DNA of 38,815 bases from Hyphomicrobium sp. (GTDB taxonomy: Bacteria > Pseudomonadota > Alphaproteobacteria > Rhizobiales > Hyphomicrobiaceae), in NCBI GenBank assembly GCA_025351425.1, contig JANXVY010000060.1, positions 1-38,815 of the forward strand. Direction: 5' to 3'. This document shows positions 7,752 to 16,679 of the stretch, one piece after another; the stretch's first letter is position 1, and each line of letters opens with the position of its first letter. The position numbers were made by a program, and so were the translations under genes. The notes beneath the pieces are model-generated. The model saw only the letters and a list, made by a program, of their open reading frames with translations. It was not told the DNA's origin and did no database searches.

Positions 7752-8489
7752 ATGGCAAGCTTAGCCAAGCAATGGAAACGGGCGACCAAACGTGTCACGA
7801 TGGCTTGGCGCCATCGTTTGATCGCGGACGCACCCCTGTGGCTGCGCAAGATCGGCGGTACGCCCGCGACCTGGGCCGACAGCCTGTTGATCGACCACGG
7901 CATTTTCCGGATGGCCTATCTCAACAAGCACCAGCTTTCGCAAACCGCCTGGCGCAGCGCACAGCCGACACCTTATCAAATCGCGCAGGCCGCACGCGCC
8001 GGCATCAAGACCATCGTCAACCTGCGCGGCGAACGGCAGTGCGGCAGCTATTGGCTGGAGCGGGCAGCGTGCGCGCGCCATGGCGTCCAACTCGTCAATT
8101 ATCAGGTGCGCTCGCGCGCCGCGCCCTCAAAAGAGGAGCTGTGGGGCGCGAGGCACATGCTGGATCGGGTGGAGTACCCTATTCTGCTGCACTGTAAGTC
8201 AGGCTCGGACCGGGCTGGGCTGATGAGCGTGCTCTATAAGCACATCAAGCTCGGCGCGCCGATTGCGGACGCCAAGCGCGAGTTGTCGCTGCGGTATGGG
8301 CACATCCGCCAATCGGATACCGGCATTCTAGACGCGTTTTTCGAGCGCTATCTGGCCGACACCGCGCAAAAGCCCATGGCATTCTATGATTGGGTCGACA
8401 CTGTGTACGATCCAGACGAGTTGAAGGCGAGCTTCGTCGCCAAGGGGTGGGCTAACCGCATCGTCAACGGCGTGCTGCGGCGTGAATAA
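7752..8489 (+). CDS. CX5R tyrosine/dual-specificity phosphatase family protein
   Basis: A 245-aa protein of the protein tyrosine phosphatase superfamily. The P-loop is [10 protein letters not shown], with nucleophile Cys148 and Arg154. Upstream, [10 protein letters not shown] (85-94) is typical of dual-specificity-like enzymes, and [15 protein letters not shown] may carry the general-acid region. The N-terminus is strongly basic with aromatic residues and may touch the membrane surface. The gene diverges from the DUF374-WaaA gene, 147 bp away. Enzymes of this fold in alphaproteobacteria include some acting on lipid A phosphates, so a lipid substrate is possible. That is inference from context and not shown by sequence. 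Confidence 0.8.
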   Translation: MASLAKQWKRATKRVTMAWRHRLIADAPLWLRKIGGTPATWADSLLIDHGIFRMAYLNKHQLSQTAWRSAQPTPYQIAQAARAGIKTIVNLRGERQCGSYWLERAACARHGVQLVNYQVRSRAAPSKEELWGARHMLDRVEYPILLHCKSGSDRAGLMSVLYKHIKLGAPIADAKRELSLRYGHIRQSDTGILDAFFERYLADTAQKPMAFYDWVDTVYDPDELKASFVAKGWANRIVNGVLRRE

Positions 8490-8492
8490 TCG

Positions 8493-8508
8493 GCCTTACG
8501 GGTAAGGC
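8493..8508 (+). terminator. Short hairpin after the phosphatase gene
   Basis: GCCTTAC (8493-8499) and GTAAGGC (8502-8508) form a compact stem 4 nt after the stop codon. No T-run follows, so termination is uncertain. Confidence 0.25.
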
Positions 8509-8617
8509 TACCGTTGACAGCTCGCTTCCACTGGCGGGGGCGCTCTGCTATAGGCTGCGCGACTGTGATCAACGCTGCCGGTACGAAGCGCGTGCGATCC
8601 CTTCCACATTTGACAAG

Positions 8618-8633
8618 CCATGCCTGCGCATGG
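8618..8633 (+). promoter_or_regulatory. Leader hairpin before guaB
   Basis: CCATGC (8618-8623) pairs with GCATGG (8628-8633) directly upstream of the GGGAG ribosome binding site (8636-8640) of guaB. Its position could influence initiation, but no regulator is known from the sequence. Confidence 0.25.
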
Positions 8634-8647
8634 GCGGGAGATCAGTC

Positions 8648-10153
8648 ATGACCGACACGAAGGACCCTGTTTTCGGGCCGAACGGACGTTTCGAGCTCGA
8701 AATGGGGCTGACGTTCGACGATGTGCTGCTACTGCCGGCGGCCTCCGATGTCATGCCCGGACAATGCGATGTGGCGACCCATGTCACCAAGTCGGTCGCG
8801 CTCAACATCCCAATTCTGTCGTCGGCCATGGATACCGTCACTGAAGGGCGGATGGCGATCGCGGTCGCCCAGGAAGGCGGCGTCGGCGTCATCCACCGCA
8901 ACCTTGCTCCCGAGGAACAGGCGCGGCAGGTCTCGTTGGTGAAGAAGTACGAGAGCGGCATCGTACTGAACCCGGTCACCATCCATCCGAGGGCGACGTT
9001 GCGGGAAGCCTATGAGCTGATGGCCGCCAACGGTATCAGCGGCATTCCCGTGGTCGAGAACGGCGGCAAGCTCGCCGGCATTCTCACCAACCGCGACGTG
9101 CGGTTCGCGACCAACCTGGACCAGCCGGTTTCCGAGCTGATGACCAGGGAAAAGCTTGTGACCGTCAAGCGCTCGGTCAGCCAGGACGAGGCCAAACGGC
9201 TGCTGCATCAACACCGGATCGAAAAGCTTCTGGTTGTCGACGATGCGTATCACTGCATCGGGCTGATCACGGTCAAGGATATCGAGAAGGCGCAAAAGCA
9301 CCCCAACGCGTGCAAGGACGCCGACGGACGGTTGCGGGTCGCGGCGGCGACGACGGTCGGTGAGGACGGCTATCTGCGCACCGAGCTGCTGATGGCGGCC
9401 GGTTGCGACCTGATCGTCGTCGATACCGCGCACGGGCATTCCTCGAAGGTGATCGAGGCGGTGACGCGCATCAAAAAGCTGTCCAATAGCGTGCAGGTGA
9501 TCGCCGGCAACGTTGCGACGGCTGCGGCGACGCGGGCACTGATCGACGCGGGCGCGGATGCGATCAAGGTCGGGATTGGCCCGGGTTCGATCTGCACGAC
9601 GCGGATCGTGGCAGGCGTGGGTGTGCCGCAGCTCACGGCGGTGATGACGTGCGCACAAGAAGCCCGCAAGAGCGGCATTCCGGTGATTGCCGATGGCGGC
9701 ATCAAGTATTCCGGCGATATCGCCAAGGCGCTCGCAGCGGGCGCATCGGCCGTCATGATCGGCTCGTTGCTGGCCGGCACCGACGAAAGCCCGGGCGACA
9801 CCTACCTCTACCAGGGCCGCACGTATAAGGCGTACCGCGGAATGGGCTCGGTCGGCGCCATGGCGCGCGGCTCGGCCGACCGCTACTTCCAGCAGGAAGT
9901 GCGCGATACGCTGAAGCTCGTGCCCGAAGGTGTCGAGGGCCAGGTCGCCTACAAGGGGGCTGCAGAAGCCGTGCTTCACCAACTCGTCGGCGGCCTGCGC
10001 GCCAGCATGGGGTATCTTGGCGCGCGCACATTGGCCGATTTCCAGGAGCGGGCAAAGTTCGTTCGCATCTCGCCGGCTGCCATGCGCGAAAGCCATACCC
10101 ACGGCGTCGCCATCACGCGCGAAAGCCCGAACTATCCAGGGCAGGTAGCGTAG
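8648..10153 (+). CDS. guaB: Inosine-5'-monophosphate dehydrogenase
   Basis: GuaB oxidises IMP to XMP with NAD+, the committed step to guanine nucleotides. The 501-aa product has the TIM-barrel core, starting with [19 protein letters not shown], interrupted by two CBS domains (about residues 100-215). The active-site loop is [15 protein letters not shown] with catalytic Cys316. The flap carries [10 protein letters not shown], and the C-terminus has the usual [10 protein letters not shown]. The ATG at 8648 is chosen because GGGAG lies 7 nt upstream; an in-frame ATG at 8630 lacks a site. The gene is followed by a MAPEG gene and rsmB on the same strand, an order seen in other Hyphomicrobiales. 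guaA is not in the window. Confidence 0.96.
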   Translation: MTDTKDPVFGPNGRFELEMGLTFDDVLLLPAASDVMPGQCDVATHVTKSVALNIPILSSAMDTVTEGRMAIAVAQEGGVGVIHRNLAPEEQARQVSLVKKYESGIVLNPVTIHPRATLREAYELMAANGISGIPVVENGGKLAGILTNRDVRFATNLDQPVSELMTREKLVTVKRSVSQDEAKRLLHQHRIEKLLVVDDAYHCIGLITVKDIEKAQKHPNACKDADGRLRVAAATTVGEDGYLRTELLMAAGCDLIVVDTAHGHSSKVIEAVTRIKKLSNSVQVIAGNVATAAATRALIDAGADAIKVGIGPGSICTTRIVAGVGVPQLTAVMTCAQEARKSGIPVIADGGIKYSGDIAKALAAGASAVMIGSLLAGTDESPGDTYLYQGRTYKAYRGMGSVGAMARGSADRYFQQEVRDTLKLVPEGVEGQVAYKGAAEAVLHQLVGGLRASMGYLGARTLADFQERAKFVRISPAAMRESHTHGVAITRESPNYPGQVA

Positions 10154-10227
10154 CCAGCGCGCGCCCAACAAGATTGACGCTCACACGTCGTGCCCGGCCA
10201 TCCCCTTTGACCCAGGATCGAACAGTT

Positions 10228-10647
10228 ATGAATGCGACTTTGCTCCTTTATCCGGTGTTCGTTCAGGTGGCGCTGACGTTCGCGCTGCTCATCTGGATGG
10301 GGCGGGCGCGGCTTGGCGCGCTGAAAGCGGGCGAGGTCAAGGTCGGCGACATTTCGGTAGGCCAGCGGGCCTGGCCCGCGCGCGTGATGCAGATTTCGAA
10401 CGCCTACCAGAACCAGTTCGAATTCCCCATGTTGTTCTATGTGCTGGTCGCATATTGCATCCTGCATCCGCGCCTGATCGATATCGTGATGATTGCGCTC
10501 GCCTGGGCGTTCGTCGTTTCACGGCTGATCCATGCCGGCATCTACACCACCAACAATGCTATCCGCTGGCGGTTCAACGTGTTCCTGATCGGGGCCGTCG
10601 TGCTCGCGATCATGTGGATCGTGTTTGCCGTGCGGGTGAGTGCGTAA
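10228..10647 (+). CDS. MAPEG family membrane protein
   Basis: A 139-aa integral membrane protein of the MAPEG family, which in eukaryotes includes glutathione transferases and leukotriene synthases; bacterial members are mostly uncharacterised. Four hydrophobic helices are visible at about residues 5-25, 65-82, 84-105 and 115-137. Family signatures are NQFEFPMLFYVLV in helix 2 and RLIHAGIYTTNNAIRWR around the third loop. The ATG at 10228 starts directly before the first membrane helix; an upstream in-frame start at 10174 adds an unlikely basic stretch. It sits between guaB and rsmB, probably in the same transcription unit. Substrate and glutathione use are not predictable. Confidence 0.85.
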   Translation: MNATLLLYPVFVQVALTFALLIWMGRARLGALKAGEVKVGDISVGQRAWPARVMQISNAYQNQFEFPMLFYVLVAYCILHPRLIDIVMIALAWAFVVSRLIHAGIYTTNNAIRWRFNVFLIGAVVLAIMWIVFAVRVSA

Positions 10648-10710
10648 ATCCCTGCTTCCCGTACTTCCCGTACTTCGCGGGCAGAGGGTGAAATTCTAGA
10701 AAGTAGCACC

Positions 10711-12003
10711 ATGAGACCCGCCGCACGTTTGCAGGCCTCGATCGATATCATCGCCGACATCATGACCCATCACCGGCCCGCCGCCACCGCGCTGACCGAC
10801 TGGGGGCGCAATCACCGCTTCGCAGGCTCCGGCGACCGCTCCGCCATTGGCACGCTGGTGTACGACGCTCTGCGTTCGCGCGGCTCGTCGGCCCACTTCA
10901 TGGGCTCTGAAACGCCGCGGGCCTTGGTTCTCGGCGGCCTGCGGGAACAGGGGATCTTCATCTCCGATATTGCGGCCTTGTGCGATGGCGGGGCGCATTC
11001 GCCCGCACCCTTAAGCCCCGACGAATCGCGGCGGCTGGAACATGCCGACACGGAAGGCACGGCACCCTGGGTGCGCGGCAACTTCCCCCAATGGCTGCAC
11101 CCCTCGCTTGAGCGCACATTTGGTGCGCTTACGATCTCGCAAACGCGGGCGATGGCGCGCCGGGCGCCGGTCGATCTCCGGGTCAACACGCTCAAATCCA
11201 ACCGCGACGAGGTGCTGGCCGCGTTGAGCCAGTTCGGGGCCTCGGCGACGCCATACTCGCCCTTGGGCGCGCGCGTTCCAGCGCCGGGCAGTGCGGCGCG
11301 GCAGCCGCATCTGGAGTCGGAAGCGGCCCACGGCAAGGGCTGGTTCGAGGTGCAGGACGAGGGCAGCCAGCTTGCGGCAGCGCTCGCCTGTGTGAAGCCC
11401 GGGATGCGGGTGCTGGACATGTGCGCGGGGGCGGGCGGCAAGACGCTCGCACTTGCCGCGGCGATGGAGAACACCGGCACCCTCAACGCGTATGACGCCG
11501 ACAAGAAGCAGATCCGCCCGATCTTCGAGCGCATCACGCGCGCGGGCGCGACCTGCATCGAGGTGCTCGACGGGGGCGACGAGGCCGCCGTGCTCGCGAA
11601 GGGCGCGATCTATGACCGCGTGTTCGTCGATGCGCCCTGCACGGGGTCGGGCACGTGGCGGCGAAGGCCCGACGCCAAATGGCGGATGAAGCCACCGCAT
11701 CTTGCGTCGCGCCTTGCCGAACAGCAGAAGGTGCTGGCAACGGCCGCCAAGCTCGTGCGCCCCGGCGGACGTCTCATCTATGTGACCTGCTCGGTGCTGC
11801 CCGAAGAAAACGGCGACCAGATTGCCGCGTTTCTAGCCGCCAACAGCGCCTTCTCCCTGCTTCCCTACCGCGAGGTCTGGCGCGAGGCCCTGCCGGGCGA
11901 TCCGCCCCCTTCGGCCGATGGCGGAGACGGCGGGCTGCTGCTGACACCCTTGAGCCACGGTACTGATGGCTTCTATGTGTCGATTTTGCAGCACAACGAC
12001 TGA
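10711..12003 (+). CDS. rsmB: RsmB/NOP-family RNA (cytosine-5) methyltransferase
   Basis: A 430-aa enzyme of the RsmB/NOL1/NOP2/Sun family, which methylates C5 of cytosine in rRNA with S-adenosylmethionine (E. coli RsmB acts on 16S C967). The SAM-binding motif is VLDMCAGAGGKTLALA. The two functional cysteines are both present: Cys310 in DAPCTGSGTWRRRPDAKWR and Cys360 in YVTCSVLPEENGDQI. The N-terminal region is the RNA-binding NusB-like domain in divergent form, typical of alphaproteobacterial members. The first ATG is used; an A-rich stretch precedes it but no strong ribosome binding site. The exact target base is inferred from family only. Confidence 0.88.
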   Translation: MRPAARLQASIDIIADIMTHHRPAATALTDWGRNHRFAGSGDRSAIGTLVYDALRSRGSSAHFMGSETPRALVLGGLREQGIFISDIAALCDGGAHSPAPLSPDESRRLEHADTEGTAPWVRGNFPQWLHPSLERTFGALTISQTRAMARRAPVDLRVNTLKSNRDEVLAALSQFGASATPYSPLGARVPAPGSAARQPHLESEAAHGKGWFEVQDEGSQLAAALACVKPGMRVLDMCAGAGGKTLALAAAMENTGTLNAYDADKKQIRPIFERITRAGATCIEVLDGGDEAAVLAKGAIYDRVFVDAPCTGSGTWRRRPDAKWRMKPPHLASRLAEQQKVLATAAKLVRPGGRLIYVTCSVLPEENGDQIAAFLAANSAFSLLPYREVWREALPGDPPPSADGGDGGLLLTPLSHGTDGFYVSILQHND

Positions 12004-12158
12004 ACTCCGATCTCGCCGCTAGAGAAAAATTGCAACGGCAGTGGATGGCGCAAGTTGTGACTTGAAATGTCCCATTTGCTTCATAAACACGTTGTGTCGG
12101 CATTCGAGGCCTGGGCCTTGCAGCAACACGCGGTGCCGATCGGAGACGAGTTCGCAAC

Positions 12159-14120
12159 ATGGCTTCCGTCAATGTCGCCAAGCCCAAGAAGGCCAAGCGT
12201 CCGTCTCCCCGTTCCTGCCTCGGCCCCGTCGCCGATCTGGAGCAGCACCTGCCGCCCGAATGGTGGCGGCAGCTGTTCAACGCGCTCTACGTCAAGACCG
12301 ACGGGGATGTTGTCGAAAACGTCGAGAACACGCGCCGCGACGTCGATTTCATTTTGGCCGCAGCCCCGATCGCGCCCCATAGCCAAATCCTCGATCTGTG
12401 CTGCGGACAAGGGCGGCACTGCCTGGAATTGGCGCGCCGCGGGTTCAAAAACGTCACCGGCGTCGACCGGTCGCGCTATCTCATCCGCCTGGCCAAGAAG
12501 CGCGCGCAGACCGAAGGCCTGCAAGTAGTGTTCAAGGAGGGGGACGCACGCAACCCCCGGCTGATCGAGAATACCTTCGATTGCGTCGCCATCATGGGCA
12601 ACTCGTTTGGGTATTTCTCCAACAAGACGGACGACGAAAAAGTGCTGACGACCGTCGGCAAGATCCTGCGGCCCTCGGGCCAGCTGGTGCTCGACATCAC
12701 GGACGGCGCCTACATGGCCGACCATTTCGAGCGCCGTTCGTGGGAGTGGATCGACGAGCATCACCTCGTGTGCCGGGAGCGCTCGCTATCGGCAGACCGC
12801 GAGCGGCTGATCTCGCGCGAAGTCATCGTGCACGACGAATCGGGCGTCCTGGCCGACCAGTTCTATGCCGAGCGGCTCTATACCAAAGACGGCATCCAGA
12901 AGCTGCTGGAGAAGACCGGTTTCCGGAACGTGCGCCATCACGGGCAGACCGACAGCCTCTCGGATCGCGACCAGGATCTCGGCATGATGGCGCGCAGGAT
13001 GCTGATTTCGGCGGACGCGCCCGCGCAGGCGACGCGCGCCAAGCCAAAGGGCAAGGCGCAACTCATCGACGTAACGGTGCTGCTCGGTGATCCGCGCCTG
13101 CCCGACCAGATCAAGCGCGGCGGCGAGTTCCAGCCCGAAGACCTCGACACGGTGCGGCGGCTTAAGGACGCGTTGTCGGAGCTGCCGCAGTACAAATTCC
13201 ATTATCTCGACAATCACGCGACGCTCGATCGCGATCTGTCGGAGTTGCGCACCGATCTCGTTTTCAACCTGTGCGACGAGGGGTTCAACAACGACCCCTA
13301 CAAAGAGCTGCACGTGCCGGCCATGCTGGACGCTCTCAGCCTGCCCTATACCGGCGGCGCGCCAGCCGCATTGGCGGCCTGCTACGACAAGGGGCTGGTG
13401 CGGGCGGTGGCGATGACGCTCGACGTGCCGGTGCCGCTCGAGACCTATGTCCGGCCTGGCGACCAGGGCGCGACGCTGCCGGGTGTCTTTCCCGCGCTGC
13501 TGAAACCCAATACCGGCGACAGCTCTGAAGGCATCACCAAGGATGCCGTGGTGCGCAACGAAAAGGCGCTGCTCGATTATCTCGAAAAACTGCGCGCGGC
13601 GTTCCCCAAGCGCAGCGTGCTGGTGCAGGAGTTTCTGACCGGCGCTGAGTATTCGGTGAGCCTCGTCGGTAATCCCGACCAGGGGTTGCGGGCGCTGCCG
13701 ATCCTGGAAGTCGACTATTCCAAGCTTGATCCAAAGTTGCCCAAGATCCTCGGCTACGAAAGCAAGTGGGAGCCCGAAAGCCCTTATTGGACGCAGTTGC
13801 GCTACGTCGAAGCGGCACTGCCGGAACTTGCCCAGCAGCAGATGATCGAATCTTCGGCGAGGCTCTTCGAACGGCTCGGCTGCCGCGACTACGCACGCTT
13901 CGATTTTCGCGCGGATGCCAAGGGCGAGATCAAGCTGCTGGAAGTCAATCCGAACCCTGGCTGGTGCTGGGACGGCAAGCTCAACATCATGGCGGGCTTT
14001 GCCGGCATTCGCTATTCCGAGCTGTTGGGGCAGGTGCTGGCTGCGGCGGTCGAGCGCCACAACATCGTGGGCAAGCCGCAAGTCTTGGCAGCCGGGCAGC
14101 ACCAGTCCGATGCGGCGTAG
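12159..14120 (+). CDS. Class I methyltransferase fused to D-Ala-D-Ala-ligase-like ATP-grasp
   Basis: A 653-aa two-domain protein. Residues about 35-285 form a class I SAM-dependent methyltransferase: ILDLCCGQGRHCLELARRG (77-95), acidic D103 after strand 2, NSFGYFSN (148-155) and ILRPSGQLVLDI (169-180). A linker (about 286-303) leads to a D-alanine-D-alanine-ligase-like ATP-grasp domain: VFNLCDEGFNND, LPYTGG, ALLKPNTGDSSEG (446-458), VLVQEFLTGAEYSVSLVG and the metal-binding end RFDFRADAKGEIKLLEVNPNPG. ATP-grasp enzymes join a carboxylate to an amine. The next gene, a PRMT-like methyltransferase, begins 5 nt after the stop, so the two are almost certainly cotranscribed. Substrate is unknown. 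A housekeeping Ddl role is unlikely, given the fused domain and the absence of mur genes nearby. Confidence 0.85.
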   Translation: MASVNVAKPKKAKRPSPRSCLGPVADLEQHLPPEWWRQLFNALYVKTDGDVVENVENTRRDVDFILAAAPIAPHSQILDLCCGQGRHCLELARRGFKNVTGVDRSRYLIRLAKKRAQTEGLQVVFKEGDARNPRLIENTFDCVAIMGNSFGYFSNKTDDEKVLTTVGKILRPSGQLVLDITDGAYMADHFERRSWEWIDEHHLVCRERSLSADRERLISREVIVHDESGVLADQFYAERLYTKDGIQKLLEKTGFRNVRHHGQTDSLSDRDQDLGMMARRMLISADAPAQATRAKPKGKAQLIDVTVLLGDPRLPDQIKRGGEFQPEDLDTVRRLKDALSELPQYKFHYLDNHATLDRDLSELRTDLVFNLCDEGFNNDPYKELHVPAMLDALSLPYTGGAPAALAACYDKGLVRAVAMTLDVPVPLETYVRPGDQGATLPGVFPALLKPNTGDSSEGITKDAVVRNEKALLDYLEKLRAAFPKRSVLVQEFLTGAEYSVSLVGNPDQGLRALPILEVDYSKLDPKLPKILGYESKWEPESPYWTQLRYVEAALPELAQQQMIESSARLFERLGCRDYARFDFRADAKGEIKLLEVNPNPGWCWDGKLNIMAGFAGIRYSELLGQVLAAAVERHNIVGKPQVLAAGQHQSDAA

Positions 14121-14125
14121 CCGGG

Positions 14126-15055
14126 ATGCGGATCGATTATCACCGGACCTTGATTGCTGATCGGGTCCGCAACCAGGCGTTCCATGACGCGCTGAAGGCC
14201 GTGATCATTCCAGGCGTGACGATCGTTGCCGATATTGGCGCGGGCACTGGACTGCTGGGATTGATGGCCTCCAAACTCGGCGCTAAGGCCGTGTATCTGT
14301 TCGAGACGGCGGAAGTCGCGGGCGTTGCAGGGCGCATCCTGAAGGCCAACAAGGCGCGCAACTGCCATCTGATCCCGTGCCATTCGACGCAAATGCTCGA
14401 CCCGACGCCAGTCGATCTCGTGGTGTCGGAGACGCTCGGGAATTATGCGTTCGAGGAGAACATCATCGACACACTGGCCGACGCGCGGGCGCGGTTTTTG
14501 AAGCCGGGCGGCGTGATGATCCCGGCCAGCGTCGCCCAGTTCGTGGCGCCGGTCGTCACCGGTCGCATCCATCGCGAGCTGACGGCGTGGGACGACGTGG
14601 GGTTCGGGCTCGATCTTTCCATCGGTAAGGCGATGAGCCTCAACAACGCGTATGTGCGGGTGCTCACGGCGAAGGAACTGCTGGGCCCAGGCATCGTCTG
14701 GGACCGCTGCGATTTCGGCAAGGACACCAAGGCCGCGCGCCGGGGCGAGGCGAACTGGAAGGTTTCGGCGCCTGTTACGGTCTATGGCTTTGCAGCGTGG
14801 TGGGATGCAGCCCTTGGTGGCGGGATCACGCTGTCGACCGCGCCCGCAGCGCCGCGCACGCACTGGGAGCAGCTGTACTTTCCGCTGCTGGAGCCGATCG
14901 CGTTGAGTGCTGGCGAGAGCGTGGGCGTGGCGCTGCGGTCGCGCTCATCGGAAGAGGCAGGCACCCATCTCGCCTGGACCGCGACCCATACCGACGCCAC
15001 GGGCAAACAGCGCGCCCGCCAGGCGCTCGATCTGGACAAGGGTTATCTGCCTTAG
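14126..15055 (+). CDS. PRMT-like class I methyltransferase
   Basis: A 309-aa methyltransferase with hallmarks of the protein arginine methyltransferase fold. Motif I is ADIGAGTGLLGLMA (35-48), with Glu60 at the ribose position. A double-E loop follows (SETLGNYAFEEN, 101-112), then KPGGVMIPA (126-134). The THW loop (RTHWEQLYFPL, 244-254) lies in the beta-barrel half. The usual YFxxY helix before motif I is missing or reduced. Such proteins are often auto-labelled ribosomal protein L11 methyltransferase, but the double-E plus THW pattern argues for a PRMT-type enzyme. The ATG follows the upstream stop by 5 nt with GGG in the gap. Target is unknown; the fused ATP-grasp partner suggests a shared substrate. 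Confidence 0.8.
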   Translation: MRIDYHRTLIADRVRNQAFHDALKAVIIPGVTIVADIGAGTGLLGLMASKLGAKAVYLFETAEVAGVAGRILKANKARNCHLIPCHSTQMLDPTPVDLVVSETLGNYAFEENIIDTLADARARFLKPGGVMIPASVAQFVAPVVTGRIHRELTAWDDVGFGLDLSIGKAMSLNNAYVRVLTAKELLGPGIVWDRCDFGKDTKAARRGEANWKVSAPVTVYGFAAWWDAALGGGITLSTAPAAPRTHWEQLYFPLLEPIALSAGESVGVALRSRSSEEAGTHLAWTATHTDATGKQRARQALDLDKGYLP

Positions 15056-15110
15056 CTCCATCGCAGTTGCGCGACGTTGGAGGCAGCTGTCAGCAAGAGA
15101 ACGGTCTCAG

Positions 15111-15848
15111 ATGGGCTACGACATCACGATCCTGCGGCCCCCTGTCGATGAGAGCGACGCGATCGTCTGGCAGTCGCGGGAGGTTGCCTCGGAGAGCTCC
15201 GGCGAGGCACCCGGCGTGTTTCGCACCTGTCACGATTTGCTGGTCGCGCGCTTTCCGGAGGGCGATGGCGGCGTCTGGAAGGATGCGCCGTTGTGGCCCA
15301 GCTTTGGTGCGGCCTCGGCGCATCTGAGCGTGCTGTCGTCGCGCGCGGATGAGGCCGTGCCGTTCATCGTCGAGACCGCGCGGTCGCTCGGCTTGTTTAC
15401 GCTGGATTGGCAGTCCAAGGCCGTGCATCGGCCGGACGGCGTCAAGGGGTTCGTGCTGACGCTCGAGTCGAGGGCCGCGCTCGCCGAGCCGTCGCTGCGG
15501 CAGATGACCGGAGCCGTCGATCTGCTCGCGCCAGGCCAGGGCATTGGATTCTTCGTCCTCGATGGTGCGGGCGGCGATTATGTGCAGATCGCGGGCGGCG
15601 ACGGCGACTACACTTGCGAATGGCGGCGATATGCCGGCCTGGCGTTCACCCATGGTGTGGCCGGGTATCCAGATCGGCCAGCCGAGCCCGATGTCAGGAT
15701 CGCCACGCATGGGTTCCATGTGACCGTCAAGGCGAACGAAAAACTCAGCGCCGCGGGCGCGAGGGAGATCGTAGCGGCGTTTGGGGGAGGGTTCGACAGG
15801 CCGCCGTCGTTCAGCTGGCGCGATATCACGCAATTGTTTGGCAAGTGA
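15111..15848 (+). CDS. Hypothetical protein, 245 aa
   Basis: Not recognised. The ATG at 15111 is chosen because it begins soon after the PRMT-like gene and gives a plausible soluble protein (MGYDITILRPPVDESDAIVW); the frame stays open upstream but that part shadows the PRMT-like gene. No signal peptide or membrane segment is visible. The sequence has mixed alpha/beta character with many Gly and Ala, an HGFHVTVKANEKLSAAGAREIVAAFGGGF region near the end, and few cysteines. It lies 55 nt downstream of the PRMT-like gene on the same strand and may belong to the same unit. It could be a partner or substrate-binding protein, with no evidence for either. Confidence 0.65.
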   Translation: MGYDITILRPPVDESDAIVWQSREVASESSGEAPGVFRTCHDLLVARFPEGDGGVWKDAPLWPSFGAASAHLSVLSSRADEAVPFIVETARSLGLFTLDWQSKAVHRPDGVKGFVLTLESRAALAEPSLRQMTGAVDLLAPGQGIGFFVLDGAGGDYVQIAGGDGDYTCEWRRYAGLAFTHGVAGYPDRPAEPDVRIATHGFHVTVKANEKLSAAGAREIVAAFGGGFDRPPSFSWRDITQLFGK

Positions 15849-15859
15849 AGAGAGGCGAT

Positions 15860-15885
15860 GGATCCAGCCCCCTCGACGCTGCGTT
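15860..15885 (+). promoter_or_regulatory. Possible EcfG-like promoter
   Basis: GGATC-N17-CGTT lies about 48 nt before the ATG of the 85-aa secreted protein. One -35 mismatch from the EcfG motif makes it weak; it is listed because other small genes in this window have better matches. Confidence 0.2.
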
Positions 15886-15932
15886 CTACGTGGCGTTACA
15901 TGATCGGTAGCTTGACACGAGGAGAATGAATC

Positions 15933-16190
15933 ATGGCCCGGACGACGATGATTGCGGTACTGGCCGCTGGCGTGTTTGCGGCAGCCTCGCTCCCAGCCCA
16001 GGCGCGCGGCGCCGGGGAAGCGGGCGAACTCGAAGCCGCCCGTGCCAATGCGCGCGCAGGCGGTCCCGTCAGCGAGCGCGACGCCGAACTGCTGGAACGG
16101 TGGGGCTGTCTCAGCGGAACCGACAGCAAATTCTGCCGCAAGCTAAGCCAAAAAGCCCGTGCCCGCGAGGACCGGCGGCGCGACCGGTAA
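15933..16190 (+). CDS. Small secreted protein, 85 aa
   Basis: A short exported protein not assigned to a family. It has a strong ribosome binding site (GAGGAG, 7 nt before the ATG). The signal peptide (MARTTMIAVLAAGVFAAASL followed by PAQA) is clear, with cleavage expected after AQA. The mature part of about 60 aa is highly charged and probably helical. It carries two cysteines (RWGCLSGTDSKFCRKLS) that could form one disulfide in the periplasm, and ends in an Arg-rich tail (REDRRRDR). Function unknown. Confidence 0.7.
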   Translation: MARTTMIAVLAAGVFAAASLPAQARGAGEAGELEAARANARAGGPVSERDAELLERWGCLSGTDSKFCRKLSQKARAREDRRRDR

Positions 16191-16277
16191 CCGGCTTGCA
16201 GATTCTGGTTGATGTTCAATTCCCGCGTCGTATAGTTCCATTCTATTGAATGTGTTTATTTAGTTTCGAGAGTAATC

Positions 16278-16556
16278 ATGTCCGGCAACTTGACCCGCGA
16301 GATCACGCAAGTGTGTGATCAGCTAGAGCATGAGTGCAACCACTTGCTCGGAAAGGCCGAGCATCTCGACTTCGAGGTGGTGCACCTCGGCACGACCGCT
16401 CGATATTCAATCGTCCAGACCAGCATTTTGCGTCATGCCCAGGCCGGCGTCGAGCGCCAGAGAAATGCCTTGGCGTGGCGGTTTTTCTGGTCGAAGCTGC
16501 GGCCGGGCGCTCTTGCCGCGCGCTTGGGAGATGTCCTGGCCCCGCGGCGGCATTAG
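16278..16556 (+). CDS. Hypothetical protein, 92 aa
   Basis: Unrecognised 92-aa protein. The upstream GAGAG is a modest ribosome binding site. The N-terminal half is acidic and probably helical (EITQVCDQLEHECNHLLGKAEHLDFE); the C-terminal half is basic (SKLRPGALAARLGDVLAPRRH). There is no signal peptide. It converges with sufT. At this place many alphaproteobacterial suf operons would carry sufA, and this protein shows none of the SufA cysteine motifs. Coding status is moderately supported. Confidence 0.5.
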   Translation: MSGNLTREITQVCDQLEHECNHLLGKAEHLDFEVVHLGTTARYSIVQTSILRHAQAGVERQRNALAWRFFWSKLRPGALAARLGDVLAPRRH

Positions 16557-16679
16557 CGCCTGATCCTTTGAAATGGACGTCTCTTGCTCCCTGCGTGAAT
16601 GATGACGCATGAGGTAGGGCCAAGTCGCCTCTTCAGAGGCCCCGTCGCCCGAGGCAAACGGGCAGACCGGGATATGTCG

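Noticed and set aside
8514-8553. TTGACA and CTATAG as a guaB promoter
   Set aside because: The two elements are 28 nt apart, too far for a normal sigma-70 promoter.
8729-10171. 480-codon open frame on the minus strand
   Set aside because: Antisense shadow of guaB.
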